From NCBI RefSeq assembly GCF_016862375.1, contig NZ_BOMV01000071.1, forward strand, positions 156,444 to 220,443: a stretch of DNA of 64,000 bases, given 5' to 3'. Positions 41,087 through 49,655 of the stretch are shown in pieces. Source of the stretch: Paractinoplanes rishiriensis. GTDB lineage: Bacteria; Actinomycetota; Actinomycetes; Mycobacteriales; Micromonosporaceae. The notes under the pieces are model-generated. The model ran no database searches, was not told the DNA's origin, and worked only from the letters and a program-made list of their open reading frames with translations. A program made the position numbers and the translations under genes. Positions within the stretch are counted from its first letter, which is position 1. Each line of letters opens with the position of its first letter.

Positions 41087-41835
41087 ACACGCCGGTCGAG
41101 GTGCCGCTGCAGGGCGGCAACATGAACGAGGGCGTGGTGCGCGTCGGCGACACCGTGCGCCGGCCGGCCGGGCCCTGGACGCCGGCCGTGCACGCGTTGC
41201 TCGGCCACCTGCACGACTGCGGGTTCGAGGGGGCGCCGCGGCCGCTGGGGCTGGACGAGCGCGGCCGCGAGGTGCTCACCTTCGTGCCCGGCGAGGTGCT
41301 CTATCCGGCCCTGCCGGACGACGACGGCCTGCGCCGGGTGGGCCGGCTCATCCGCGACTTCCACGACGCGGTGGCCGGCTTCGTCCCGCCCGCGGACGCG
41401 AGGTGGCAGGCGCTGGTGCCCACCGACGGGGACGAGATCATCGCGCACTGCGACCTGGCCCCGTGGAACCTGGTCACCGGCGCGGGCGGCCTGACCTTCA
41501 TCGACTGGGACGTCGCCTCGCCCGCCACCCGGCTCTGGGATCTCGCGTACGCCTGCCATGGTTTTGTGCCCTTGGCGTCCTATGCCGGCGAGCCGGCCCA
41601 CCGGTTGCGGGTGCTGGCCGACGCCTACGGCCTCGACGAGCGGCAGCGGATCGCCCTGGTGCCGCTGCTGGCCCGCCGGTCGATGGCGATGTACGACTTC
41701 CTGGCCGAGCAGTCCGCGCTGGGTGTCCAGCCGTGGACCCGGCACTGGGCGGAGGGCCACGGCGACTCGTGGCGGGGTGACGCCGAGTTCACCGCCCGGC
41801 ACGAGGACCGCTGGCGGCGTGCCCTGCTGGATTGA
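41083..41835 (+). CDS. Aminoglycoside phosphotransferase-fold kinase (APH family)
   Basis: 250 residues. The APH catalytic loop HCDLAPWNLV (Brenner motif with Asp) and metal motif FIDWDVASPATRLWDLAYACHGFVPL are clear; N-lobe residues 1-80 are short with a glycine loop GGNMNEGVVRVGDTVRR. The family phosphorylates small hydroxylated substrates including antibiotics; resistance cannot be assumed. Overlaps the acetyltransferase gene by four bases, so the pair may modify one substrate. Its 3' end overlaps the convergent gene at 41789 by 47 bases. Confidence 0.87.
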   Translation: MNTPVEVPLQGGNMNEGVVRVGDTVRRPAGPWTPAVHALLGHLHDCGFEGAPRPLGLDERGREVLTFVPGEVLYPALPDDDGLRRVGRLIRDFHDAVAGFVPPADARWQALVPTDGDEIIAHCDLAPWNLVTGAGGLTFIDWDVASPATRLWDLAYACHGFVPLASYAGEPAHRLRVLADAYGLDERQRIALVPLLARRSMAMYDFLAEQSALGVQPWTRHWAEGHGDSWRGDAEFTARHEDRWRRALLD

Positions 41836-42403
41836 TCGTCCGCTGGTAGCCGTCGCGGTCCTGGGTGGTGCCCAGGTAGGCGGGCGCGTGCCGGGCCACG
41901 TGCCGCAACAGCAGATCCGTGTACGAGTGCCGGGCCAGCGCCACCAGGTCACCCGGTCCGGTCAGCACCAGCGCGTCGCTGCGCACGGTCACCCGCTCGC
42001 CGGTCACCGCGGCGTCCCCGGCCACCACGGTCAGACCGCCGATCAAGATCAAACCCGCTTGCCCGTACGGGGTGCAGCCCGCGACCCCGACTTCGGCCGG
42101 CCCACCGTTGATCTGCTGCACCACCACGCCGTCCGCCCGGGACACGAAGGCGCGGTGCCGAGGCAGCCCGCCCCACCAGGCCGACACCTCGGCGGTGGTG
42201 AAGTCGACCAGCCGGCAGTAGTTTCCGCCGTGGCCGGTGGCCGCCGCGCCCGGGCGATCGATGGTCACGACCGGGCCGTGCGGCTCGATGATCACCCGCT
42301 CGGCCACCGGGTCACCGTGCACCAGGATTGCGGTCGTGCCGTTGCCGGACCGGAACGCCGCCGCCCGGTCGCGGGCCGGTTCGAGGTCGCGAAACAGATG
42401 CAT
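41789..42403 (-). CDS. Protein of unknown function in the GntR/fucose-pathway operon
   Basis: 204 residues, soluble, beta-rich by eye: repeated short hydrophobic strands with Gly turns (VVQQINGGPAEVGVAGCTPYGQAGLILIGGLTVVAGDAAV). I do not recognise a family. AAGGA precedes the ATG with 6-nt spacing, and the gene starts 9 bp after the GntR gene, so the two are one transcript. By context it could act in 6-deoxyhexose metabolism. The last ~15 codons overlap the convergent kinase gene. Confidence 0.6.
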   Translation of the reverse strand: MHLFRDLEPARDRAAAFRSGNGTTAILVHGDPVAERVIIEPHGPVVTIDRPGAAATGHGGNYCRLVDFTTAEVSAWWGGLPRHRAFVSRADGVVVQQINGGPAEVGVAGCTPYGQAGLILIGGLTVVAGDAAVTGERVTVRSDALVLTGPGDLVALARHSYTDLLLRHVARHAPAYLGTTQDRDGYQRTINPAGHAASGPRAGR

Positions 42404-42412
42404 GCGGGTCCT

Positions 42413-43087
42413 TCAATCGAACGCGGGCAGATGCCGCCGCCGGGCCGCCTCCAGGTGGTCCCGCATCGCGGCCTCGGCGATGTCGGGGTCGCCGGCCAGG
42501 ACCGCGGTCGCGATGCGCTGGTGTTCCCGTCCGGTGGTGCCGGTCTCGGCGTACGGGAAGTAGAGCCGGTGGATGTGCAGGTGCGCGTGGAGCCGGGCGA
42601 TAGCGTCGGACAGTAGCGGGCTCCCGGCCACCGCCGCCAGCAGGTCGTGAAAACGGGCATCCTGGGCGGTGAGCGCCGCGTGCGAGCGCCGGCCGTCCGG
42701 GTCGGGTTCGCCTGTCACGTACGGGATATCGGCCTCGGCGGCGATCGCGGCCCGCTCGGTCTCGCCGGCCCGCAGCGCCGCCCGCCGGACGGCCGCGCCC
42801 TCGAGCACCAGGCGCATGTCGAACATGTCGGTGAACTCGTCGCGGGTCAGCAGCGGGCTCACCGTGTATCCGGCCAGCGGCCGCTTGCGCACCAGCCCGT
42901 CGGATTCGAGCCGGGCCAGCGCTTCCCGGACCGGCGTCGGCGACACCCGCAACTGCCGCGCCAGCGCATCGATGTTGACCCGGGCCTCCGGAGCGAGCTT
43001 GTGCTCCACAATCAGCGCCTTCAGCGACTCGAACACGTCATCGCTGAGAACCGAACGACGAACCGGCGTGATACCGACGGGCAACAT
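42413..43087 (-). CDS. GntR-family (FadR subfamily) regulator of the fucose pathway
   Basis: 224 residues. Winged HTH SDDVFESLKALIVEHKLAPEARVNIDALARQLRVSPTPVREAL..LESDGLVRKRPLAGYTV, then the all-helical FCD effector domain (RLVLEGAAVRRAAL; FHDLLAAVAGSPLL; HQRIATAVLAGDP). FCD-type GntR proteins bind sugar acids, fitting control of the divergent L-fuconate pathway genes. ATG at 43087, with AGGA 8 nt upstream. Divergent from the aldo/keto reductase with only 27 bp between. Confidence 0.93.
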   Translation of the reverse strand: MLPVGITPVRRSVLSDDVFESLKALIVEHKLAPEARVNIDALARQLRVSPTPVREALARLESDGLVRKRPLAGYTVSPLLTRDEFTDMFDMRLVLEGAAVRRAALRAGETERAAIAAEADIPYVTGEPDPDGRRSHAALTAQDARFHDLLAAVAGSPLLSDAIARLHAHLHIHRLYFPYAETGTTGREHQRIATAVLAGDPDIAEAAMRDHLEAARRRHLPAFD

Positions 43088-43114
43088 GAAGGAAATCCTA
43101 TATGATCTACGATC
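43088..43114. promoter_or_regulatory. Divergent promoter between the GntR gene and the fucose operon
   Basis: The 27-bp gap holds TATGAT (43101-43106) 8 nt before the GTG of the aldo/keto reductase, fitting a leaderless message, and GATC-TAC-GATC just after it. A GntR operator must lie here or overlap the gene starts; ATGATCTACGAT-type symmetry is a candidate. Very compact: regulator binding would affect both directions. Confidence 0.5.
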
Positions 43115-44092
43115 GTGAACCCGCTCGACAGAGTGCCGCTGGGCGGCACCGGCGTCACGGTGACCCGGCTCGGCATGGGCCTGGCCCCGATCGGCGGCCT
43201 GTTCGCCCCGGTCGGCGACCGCGCCGCCACCGACACGGTCGAGGCCGCGTGGCAGGCCGGCATCCGCTTCTTCGACACCGCGCCGCACTACGGCGCCGGC
43301 CTGTCCGAACGCCGCGCCGGCCAGGCCCTGCGCCACCGCCCCCGCACCGAGTTCACCCTGGCCACCAAGGTGGGCCGCCGCCTGGTCCCCGGCCCACCCG
43401 ATCCCGCCGGCATGTGGGCCGAGCCAACCGGTGACGAGCCCGTCTTCGACTTCTCCGCCGCCGGCGTCCGCGCCGCCTACGAGGACAGCCTCTCCCGCCT
43501 GGGCGTGGACCGAGCCGACGTGCTGCACATCCACGACCCCGACCACCACTTCGAACCGGCCCTGACCGGCGCCCTACCGGCCCTGGTGGAACTACGGGAG
43601 GCCGGCCTGACCGGCGCGGTCTCAGCCGGCATGAACCAGTCCGCGATGCTGACCGACTTCGCCCGGACCGGCTATTTCGACTGCTTCCTCCTGGCCGGCC
43701 GCTATTCGCTGCTGGACCAGTCGGCGTTGACCGACCTGCTCCCGGAGTGCGCCACCCGAGGCATCTCGGTCATAGTCGGCGGCGTCTACAACTCCGGCAT
43801 CCTGGCCAACCCGGCACCCGGCGCCACCTACGACTACGCGCCGGCCACCCCCGCCGTGCTGGCCCGAGCCCAGCAGATCGAGCAGGTATGCGCCCGCCAC
43901 GAGGTCCCGCTGCGAGCCGCCGCCCTGCAGTTCCCGCTGGGCCACCCCGCCGTGGCCACGGTGCTGGTAGGAATGCGCTCCCCCGCCGAGGTAGCCGACG
44001 CGATAGCCATGGCCTCAGTGCAAATCCCGGGCGCCCTGTGGCACGACCTGAAGACAGCCGGCCTGCTCGACAAGGAGGTCCCGGTCCCATGA
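43115..44092 (+). CDS. Aldo/keto reductase, probable L-fucose (D-threo-aldose) 1-dehydrogenase
   Basis: 325 residues. AKR signatures RLGMGLAPIGGLFAP, FFDTAPHYGAGLSERRAG (catalytic Asp, Tyr), ATKVGRRLVP (Lys), DVLHIHDPDHHF (His). The C-terminal RAAALQFPLGHPAVATVLVGMRSPAEV is typical of the L-fucose/D-threo-aldose dehydrogenase branch. It would oxidise L-fucose (or L-galactose, D-arabinose) to the lactone with NAD(P). First gene of the operon with lactonase and dehydratase. GTG start at 43115 fits the leaderless promoter. Confidence 0.87.
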   Translation: MNPLDRVPLGGTGVTVTRLGMGLAPIGGLFAPVGDRAATDTVEAAWQAGIRFFDTAPHYGAGLSERRAGQALRHRPRTEFTLATKVGRRLVPGPPDPAGMWAEPTGDEPVFDFSAAGVRAAYEDSLSRLGVDRADVLHIHDPDHHFEPALTGALPALVELREAGLTGAVSAGMNQSAMLTDFARTGYFDCFLLAGRYSLLDQSALTDLLPECATRGISVIVGGVYNSGILANPAPGATYDYAPATPAVLARAQQIEQVCARHEVPLRAAALQFPLGHPAVATVLVGMRSPAEVADAIAMASVQIPGALWHDLKTAGLLDKEVPVP

Positions 44093-44193
44093 CCCCCGCC
44101 ACCACACCACCCATCCCCAGCGCGCCCACCGCGCCCAGCACCACACCCGCCGCGTTCGGTGCGGCCTTCACCGCGGAGATGGCTGTCCGGTGA
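44089..44193 (+). CDS. 34-codon mini-ORF bridging reductase and lactonase genes
   Basis: ATG overlaps the reductase stop (ATGA) and its TGA overlaps the GTG of the lactonase (GTGA). The peptide is Thr/Pro/Ala-rich (MTPATTPPIPSAPTAPSTT, then AAFGAAFTAEMAVR) and has no fold I can name. It may be the remnant of a deleted gene, or a translated linker that carries ribosomes to the lactonase. Both overlaps are visible; that it is translated is inference. Confidence 0.4.
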   Translation: MTPATTPPIPSAPTAPSTTPAAFGAAFTAEMAVR

Positions 44194-45017
44194 CCGTGAT
44201 CGATGCGCACCACCATCTCTGGACCGCGGACTACGCGTGGCTCGCTGACCCTGCGCTTGCCGCGATCCGGCGTGACTACACCGTGGACGACCTGCGGGCG
44301 CACCTTGCTGCGGCGCGCGTTGATCGCACCGTTCTGGTCGAGGCGGGGCGGTGTGACGCTGCGGAGACCACGGCGTTTCTGGCGCTTGCCGAGGACACGC
44401 CTGAGATCGTGGGCGTGGTCGGCTGGGCGGATATCGAGGACCCGGATCTCGCCTCCGTGATTGCCGGGCACCGCGTTGGAAAGGGGGGTCACCTCCTGGT
44501 CGGTGTGCGCGATCAGTTGCAGGCCGGGCCCGATGACGTGCTCGATCGGCCGGCGGTGCGGGCGGGCTTTGCCACGGTTGCGGCTGCGGGGCTGGTCAAC
44601 GAACTGGTCGTGCGGTCGGCGCAGCTGCCTTCGGTGGGGCGGGCGGTTGCTCAGTCGCCGGAGGGCGTGTTCGTGCTCGATCACCTCGGGAAGCCGCCGA
44701 TCGCGGCCGGAGACCTGGACGGGTGGCGGGCCGCCCTGGCGCCGATCGCGGCGGCCGGGAACGTCGTCGCGAAGCTGTCCGGGCTGGTGACCGAGGCGGC
44801 GGACGACTGGACGCGCGCGGATCTGCGCCCGTACGTGCAAACCGCCCTTGATCTTTTTGGTCCGGAACGGCTGATGTTCGGGTCGGACTGGCCGGTGTGT
44901 GAGCTGACCGCGCCCTACGAGGAAGTCATTGCGATCGTGGAGGACCTCCTCGGCGGCCGGAGTGCGGACATCTTCGGTGGGACAGCGGTGCGGGTGTACG
45001 GATTGGAGCTGCCATGA
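44190..45017 (+). CDS. Amidohydrolase, probable L-fuconolactonase
   Basis: 275 residues. Amidohydrolase-2 fold: VIDAHHHLW (metal/catalytic His), VLVEAGRCDAAET, FVLDHLGKPP (His) and LMFGSDWPVCE (Asp). It matches the lactonase group that opens L-fuconolactone or L-rhamnonolactone. Step two after the aldo/keto reductase. GTG at 44190, with a second GTG at 44196; the first overlaps the mini-ORF stop. Ends in a four-base overlap with the dehydratase gene. Confidence 0.87.
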   Translation: MTVIDAHHHLWTADYAWLADPALAAIRRDYTVDDLRAHLAAARVDRTVLVEAGRCDAAETTAFLALAEDTPEIVGVVGWADIEDPDLASVIAGHRVGKGGHLLVGVRDQLQAGPDDVLDRPAVRAGFATVAAAGLVNELVVRSAQLPSVGRAVAQSPEGVFVLDHLGKPPIAAGDLDGWRAALAPIAAAGNVVAKLSGLVTEAADDWTRADLRPYVQTALDLFGPERLMFGSDWPVCELTAPYEEVIAIVEDLLGGRSADIFGGTAVRVYGLELP

Positions 45018-46312
45018 GGATCGTCGCGGTCGAGTCGTCCGACATCCGCTTCCCGACGTCGCGGGAACTGGACGGGTCGGACGCCATGAACCCGGACCCC
45101 GACTACTCGGCCGCCTATGTGGTGCTGCACGCCGAGGACGGGACCGAGGGGCACGGCTTCACCTTCACCATCGGGCGGGGCAACGAGGTCTGCCGGGCCG
45201 CGCTCGACGCCCTGGCGCCGTTGGTGATCGGAAAGTCGGTGGCGGACCTGGGCGAGTTCGGGCGGCGGCTCACCCATGACTCGCAGTTCCGCTGGCTGGG
45301 CCCGGAGAAAGGCGTGATGCACCTGGCCGCGGCGGCGATCGTGAACGCGGCGTGGGACCTGCACGCGACGACCCGCGGCGTGCCGGTGTGGGAGTTGTTG
45401 GCAAGTCTGTCTCCCGGCGAGATCGTGGATCTGGTCGACTGGCGGTATTTGACGGACGCGCTGACTCCGGCGGAAGCCGTCGAGCTGTTGACGGCGGTCG
45501 CACCGGGACGTGCCGCGCGCATCGAGCACCTGCGCGAGTCGGGCTATCCCGCGTACACCACCTCACCGGGCTGGCTGGGCTATCCCGATGAGAAGGTCGA
45601 GCGCCTCTGCCGCGAAGCCGTCGCCGACGGCTTCCGCATGATCAAGCTCAAGGTGGGTGCCGACCGGGCAGATGACGTACGCCGTTTCGCCCTGGCCCGG
45701 CAGACCGTGGGCCCCGACATCCGCATCGCCGTCGACGCGAACCAGCGCTGGGACGTGCCCGACGCCATCGACTGGATGACACACCTGGCTCCCTTCGACC
45801 CGTGGTGGATCGAGGAGCCAACCAGCCCCGACGACGTGCTGGGCCACGGCGCGATCCGTCAGGCCCTATCCTCCGCGGCGCCCGGCGGCCGGGCTATCCG
45901 GGTAGCCACCGGAGAACATGTGGCTAACCGGGTGGTGTTCAAGCAACTTTTGCAGGCCGGTGCGGTCGACGTGGTCCAGTTGGACGCCTGCCGCGTGGCC
46001 GGCGTCAACGAAAACGTGGCAATCCTGCTGCTGGCCGCCAAGTTCGGCGTTCCGGTTTGCCCGCACGCCGGCGGCGTCGGCCTGTGCGAACTGGTGCAGC
46101 ACCTGTCCTTCTTCGACTACATTGCGGTTTCCGGAAGCCTGGAGGACCGCACCATCGAATACGTGGACCACCTGCACGACCACTTCACCGACCCGGCAGT
46201 CGTCACGAACGGCGCCTACCGCCTGCCGACCGCCCCCGGCTTCTCCGCCCGGATGCTCCCCGAGTCGCGGTCCCACTACGCCTTCCCGCACGGCGCCGCC
46301 TGGCGCACCTGA
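45014..46312 (+). CDS. L-fuconate dehydratase (enolase superfamily)
   Basis: 432 residues. Mandelate racemase/enolase fold with the fuconate dehydratase pattern: SSDIRFPTSRELDGSDAMNPDPDYSAAYV at the N-terminus, KLKVGAD (catalytic Lys), IAVDANQRWDV (metal Asp), WWIEEPTSPDDVLGH (metal Glu), ATGEH, CPHAGGVGLCELVQH (catalytic His). Converts L-fuconate to 2-keto-3-deoxy-L-fuconate. The later dehydrogenase and aldolase/hydrolase genes of the pathway and a transporter are not in the window. Confidence 0.93.
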   Translation: MRIVAVESSDIRFPTSRELDGSDAMNPDPDYSAAYVVLHAEDGTEGHGFTFTIGRGNEVCRAALDALAPLVIGKSVADLGEFGRRLTHDSQFRWLGPEKGVMHLAAAAIVNAAWDLHATTRGVPVWELLASLSPGEIVDLVDWRYLTDALTPAEAVELLTAVAPGRAARIEHLRESGYPAYTTSPGWLGYPDEKVERLCREAVADGFRMIKLKVGADRADDVRRFALARQTVGPDIRIAVDANQRWDVPDAIDWMTHLAPFDPWWIEEPTSPDDVLGHGAIRQALSSAAPGGRAIRVATGEHVANRVVFKQLLQAGAVDVVQLDACRVAGVNENVAILLLAAKFGVPVCPHAGGVGLCELVQHLSFFDYIAVSGSLEDRTIEYVDHLHDHFTDPAVVTNGAYRLPTAPGFSARMLPESRSHYAFPHGAAWRT

Positions 46313-46889
46313 TCCCCCACCCCGCCCGCCATCGCGACCTTGACGCCTTCGCTACCCGGATCCGGTGGTCTCGACTTTCGCCATTTCGGTTTGGGAACCC
46401 TTTGCGGGCCGCCCGGCGCGCACGGCTTACCCCGCCGACCCGGCCGCCGCGCAGGGCGATGATGGCCCGGGTTGAGATCATGTGGAGTTTGCTTTCCGGT
46501 TGAACAGGAACTCGACAAGATGCAAAAAGCCGCGGTGCGACCTTTTAGGAGTAATTGTGGCTTTTGTTCCCGCTGAATGCCCGCTGACGAGAACGATCGT
46601 CCACTTGTCGGGACGACGGCCACGGCGCCGGGGCCTGTCCCGGCATTCGGTTGCCGGGAACCACCGACGGGGAACGGGAATGACCGGTCAGGAGTTCGGC
46701 CGACAAGCCGCCGTCGTATAAAGCGCATAACGGATGATGGCGAAACTCGAGGGTGGTGCAACAGCCAAGATCTCGGGACGGCGACGCGAGAGAGGCGGGG
46801 TGGTGGCAACGATGCCCTCCCCCGGGAGAGGGGCCCTGGCGCGCACCGGTCGGACTTCGTCGAGTTGGCCGGGCGGGGCGAGCGCGAGA
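46313..46889. other. Long intergenic region between convergent genes, mostly unexplained
   Basis: About 580 bp between the fuconate dehydratase stop and the mannanase terminator. No convincing long gene on either strand. It contains one small ORF with a good ribosome binding site (46557) and a stretch (about 46640-46690) with phrases such as CGGGAACCACC and GGGGAACGGGAATGA that hint at a structured RNA. I cannot assign it. Confidence 0.4.
46557..46721 (+). CDS. Possible small protein of 54 residues
   Basis: GTG preceded by TTTTAGGAGTAATT, an excellent ribosome binding site with 5-nt spacing. The product (VAFVPAECPLTRTIVHLSG, then Arg-rich to GQEFGRQAAVV) is basic and matches nothing I know. 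The wobble bias is weaker than in neighbouring genes. No promoter is obvious, though a T-rich tract precedes it. It may be chance. Confidence 0.25.
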   Translation: MAFVPAECPLTRTIVHLSGRRPRRRGLSRHSVAGNHRRGTGMTGQEFGRQAAVV

Positions 46890-46920
46890 AAGGCCGGGCG
46901 CGCACCGCGCGCCCGGCCTT
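46890..46920. terminator. Strong hairpin downstream of the mannanase gene
   Basis: Arms AAGGCCGGGCGCGC and GCGCGCCCGGCCTT pair perfectly (14 bp) around ACC. It lies 16 bp beyond the mannanase stop on the minus strand. There is no long T-run, as is usual for GC-rich terminators. It may also stop transcripts arriving from the fucose operon. Confidence 0.75.
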
Positions 46921-46935
46921 GCCGAAGCCGCTACC

Positions 46936-48333
46936 TCAGCTGGCCGTGCAGCTCAGCGTCGGGGTGGCGTTGGTGCCGGTCCAGGAGCCCAGGAAGCCGA
47001 AGTTCGCTGAGGCGCCGGCGGACAGGTTGCCGTTGTAGCCCACGTTGCGGGCCGTCACCGTGGAGCCGCTGCTGGTGACGTTCGCGCTCCAGGCGTTGCT
47101 GACGGACTGGCCGTTGGCGAAGGTCCACGTTACGGTCCAGCCGCTGATGGCGGCGCCGCCCGCGGTCACCCGGACGTCGCCCTGGAAGCCGCCCGGCCAC
47201 TGGCCGGCCACCGAGTAGGCGGCGGTGCAGGAACGGCCACCCGGAGCGGGGGTCGTCGGGCCGGTCGTCGGCGGCGTGGTCGGCGGGGTGGTCGGGGCCG
47301 TCGTCGGCGGGGTGGTCGGCGTTGTCGTGGGCGGCGTGGTCGGGCCCGTGGTGGGGCCGCCGGCGAAGATGGACGCCTCCTTCGAGGTGGCCTTCAGGCC
47401 GTTCGCGCCGTTCACGATGCGCTGGCCCCACGTGGTCAGCTGGGAGGCGTTGAAGCCGGTGGTCATGTCCAGGATCGGGTCGGTGTTGCCGGACCACGAC
47501 CAGGCCAGCCAGCCCAGGCCGCGGGCCTGCGCCTCGGCCAGGATGGTGGTGTCGTCGACCTGGCTGGAGTCGAACTGCCAGCCGAACTCACCGATCACCA
47601 GCGGCCAGCCCTTGCTCTGGAAGACGTCCAGGTAGGCCTTGATCGACGCGGCGGTGTTGAAGACCGAGTACATGTGGATCGACAGCACGGTGTTGTCCTG
47701 CGTGTCGGCGTCCAGCACGGTCTGCGCCTGGTCGCGCATCGTGTACTGCCAGTCCTGGCCCCAGTTGGGCGCGTCGACCATCAGCAGGTGCTGGAAGCCG
47801 TTGCTGCGCATCTTCTGGATGGCGGCCACCGTCGCGGCGGTCCACTGGCCGGCGTTGGTGTTGCCGATCGGCTCGTTGCCGATGTTGATGACGACGTAGT
47901 TCTCCTGGCCGACCAGGTTGGCCTTCTGGCTGATCCAGTAGTTGACGGCCTCGTCCAGCGACGCGGCCGCGCCCTCCTCGCCGTAACCGGTGGTGTCGTG
48001 CACCTCGAGGACGCAGATCATCTTGTTCGTCTTGCAGAGGTTGATCACCTGCGGGACGTCGTTCGAGGGGCCCCACCGCTTGCCGCTGCCCAGCACGACC
48101 CGGACCGTGTTGGCGCCGGCCGCCTTCATGTCGGCGAACGACTGGGTCTGGCCGGTGTACCAGACGTGCGGGTGGTTGATGCCGCGCATGATGAGCCGCT
48201 GGCCGTTGGCCTCAACGATGTTCGTTCCGCTGATGCGCAGGCCGGTGGCGGCGTGCGCGGTGCTGTTGAAGACCAGCACCGAGGCTGCCAGCGCGATCAC
48301 GGCAGCGACGATCGTGATGAGTTTTCTTTTCAT
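46936..48333 (-). CDS. Secreted GH5 endo-beta-1,4-mannanase with CBM2
   Basis: 465 residues. Sec signal MKRKLITIVAAVIALAASVL..STAHA; catalytic domain ~30-320 with acid/base Glu154 in VINIGNEPIGN and nucleophile Glu249 in LVIGEFGWQ. The opening TGLRISGTNIVEANGQRLIM..GINHPHVWY is that of subfamily 8 bacterial mannanases. A Thr/Pro linker (~322-362) leads to a CBM2 cellulose/xylan-binding module (CTAAYSVAGQWPGGFQGDVRV to SCTAS) with its aromatic residues and end Cys pair. Breaks the backbone of (galacto)mannan. ATG at 48333 preceded by AAAGG. A LacI gene lies just upstream on the same strand. Confidence 0.93.
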   Translation of the reverse strand: MKRKLITIVAAVIALAASVLVFNSTAHAATGLRISGTNIVEANGQRLIMRGINHPHVWYTGQTQSFADMKAAGANTVRVVLGSGKRWGPSNDVPQVINLCKTNKMICVLEVHDTTGYGEEGAAASLDEAVNYWISQKANLVGQENYVVINIGNEPIGNTNAGQWTAATVAAIQKMRSNGFQHLLMVDAPNWGQDWQYTMRDQAQTVLDADTQDNTVLSIHMYSVFNTAASIKAYLDVFQSKGWPLVIGEFGWQFDSSQVDDTTILAEAQARGLGWLAWSWSGNTDPILDMTTGFNASQLTTWGQRIVNGANGLKATSKEASIFAGGPTTGPTTPPTTTPTTPPTTAPTTPPTTPPTTGPTTPAPGGRSCTAAYSVAGQWPGGFQGDVRVTAGGAAISGWTVTWTFANGQSVSNAWSANVTSSGSTVTARNVGYNGNLSAGASANFGFLGSWTGTNATPTLSCTAS

Positions 48334-48489
48334 GACCTGCCTTTGAGGGACGGGGAACGGGTGACTAGCCCAGCGATCGATGACGCGATCCACCCCAGCC
48401 CGTCGCAGTCCAGCAACGTGCTCGCCCTCGGGATGACACCTTTGTAACGTCTGTAATGACGCGAAGAAGACCGTACTCGCGGTCCTGCG

Positions 48490-49527
48490 CTATCGCAACT
48501 CGTCAATATGTGCGGGCGGTCCGGTGGAGGCACGGACCACCAGATTCGGCGCGAAACGGATCTCCCGGTGGGTGTGCCCGGGGCGGCCCTCGTCGAGCAG
48601 CAGCTCGGCGGCGACCTGGCCCAGCTCGTAGTTCGGCTGACTGACGGTGGTGAGCGGGGGCGCCAGGCGACGCGCGATCGGCAGGTCGTCGTACCCGATC
48701 ACCGAGATGTCGGCGGGCACCCGCACCCCCGCCGCCTGCAGCCCGTCGAGCAGGCCGAGCGCCGCGGTGTCGTTGAGACAGACCACCGCGGTGGGCCGCG
48801 GCGAGGCGGCGAGGATGCGGTCGACCGCGGCCGCCGCGGCGTCCAGCAGGGACGGCGGGTGGATGCGTACGCGGATGTCCAGAAGCTCGAGCCCCGCGGC
48901 CGCGAGTGCCGCACGGACGCCCTCCCGCCGGCGCAGCACCGGAGCCGGGTCGACCGCTCCGCCGAGAAAGGCGATCCGCCGGTGCCCCAGGCCGATCAGG
49001 TGTTCGGCCGCGAGCCGGCCGCCTAGTGCGTCGTCAACCGCGACCGCGCACAGGTCGAGGCGCTCGCGCGGGTGGTCGAGCAGCACCACCGGGATGCCGC
49101 GGGCGTTCAGGCGCAGCAGCGGCGACGCGTCGGTGCCGGCCGGCGCGATCACGATGCCGCGGACGCCCTGCTGCTCGAGCAGGTGCAGCAGCTGCTCCTC
49201 CTTGTCGGGGCGCAGGTCGGTGCTGCCGGCCAGCAGCAGGCAGCCGGCCGGGGCGAGGCCGTCCTCGATGCCCCGGTTGACCTCGGCGTAGAACGGGTTG
49301 GCCAGGTCGAGCGTGACACTGCCGACCAGCAGGCTGGGCAGCCCGCGCAACTGCCGGGCCGGTCCGTTGGGCACGTAACCGACCGCGTCGATGGCCAGCT
49401 CGACCCGGCGGCGGGTGTCGGCCGCGACGATCGCGGGGCGGCTCAGCACGTTGGCCACGGTGGACACCGAGACTCCGGCGATCCGCGCGACCTCGCGCAT
49501 GCTGCCACCCCGTACACGCTCGGTCAC
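48490..49527 (-). CDS. LacI-family regulator between mannanase and alpha-galactosidase genes
   Basis: 345 residues. HTH MREVARIAGVSVSTVANVLSRPAIV, hinge NGPARQLRGLPS, effector domain with VIGYDDLPIARRLAPPLTTVSQPNYELGQVAAELLL. Divergent from the GH27 gene (128-bp gap) and upstream of the mannanase gene on its own strand, so it may control both. GTG at 49527 chosen (GGGTGA upstream); ATG at 49500, nine codons in, is the alternative and places the HTH at the very N-terminus. The gap holds GCAATTGC (49608-49615), a possible operator half. Confidence 0.9.
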   Translation of the reverse strand: MTERVRGGSMREVARIAGVSVSTVANVLSRPAIVAADTRRRVELAIDAVGYVPNGPARQLRGLPSLLVGSVTLDLANPFYAEVNRGIEDGLAPAGCLLLAGSTDLRPDKEEQLLHLLEQQGVRGIVIAPAGTDASPLLRLNARGIPVVLLDHPRERLDLCAVAVDDALGGRLAAEHLIGLGHRRIAFLGGAVDPAPVLRRREGVRAALAAAGLELLDIRVRIHPPSLLDAAAAAVDRILAASPRPTAVVCLNDTAALGLLDGLQAAGVRVPADISVIGYDDLPIARRLAPPLTTVSQPNYELGQVAAELLLDEGRPGHTHREIRFAPNLVVRASTGPPAHIDELR

Positions 49528-49655
49528 GGCTTCACCCTACCGGCCAGCGGAAACTAGTTGATCGACGGGTTTCGATTGCGCGCTGTGTGTTCTACCGGTA
49601 ACGTGCCGCAATTGCAATCGTCACAATCAGCCCGGACGCCCAGCGGGAGCAACCA

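Noticed and set aside
41083..41835. Antibiotic resistance gene
   Set aside because: The APH fold is clear, but the fold covers many kinases of other small molecules; nothing in the sequence shows antibiotic specificity.
46640..46800. c-di-AMP, c-di-GMP or glycine riboswitch
   Set aside because: Only short phrases match; the paired regions could not be laid out by eye and no regulated gene follows. Left as a finding to test, not called as a feature.
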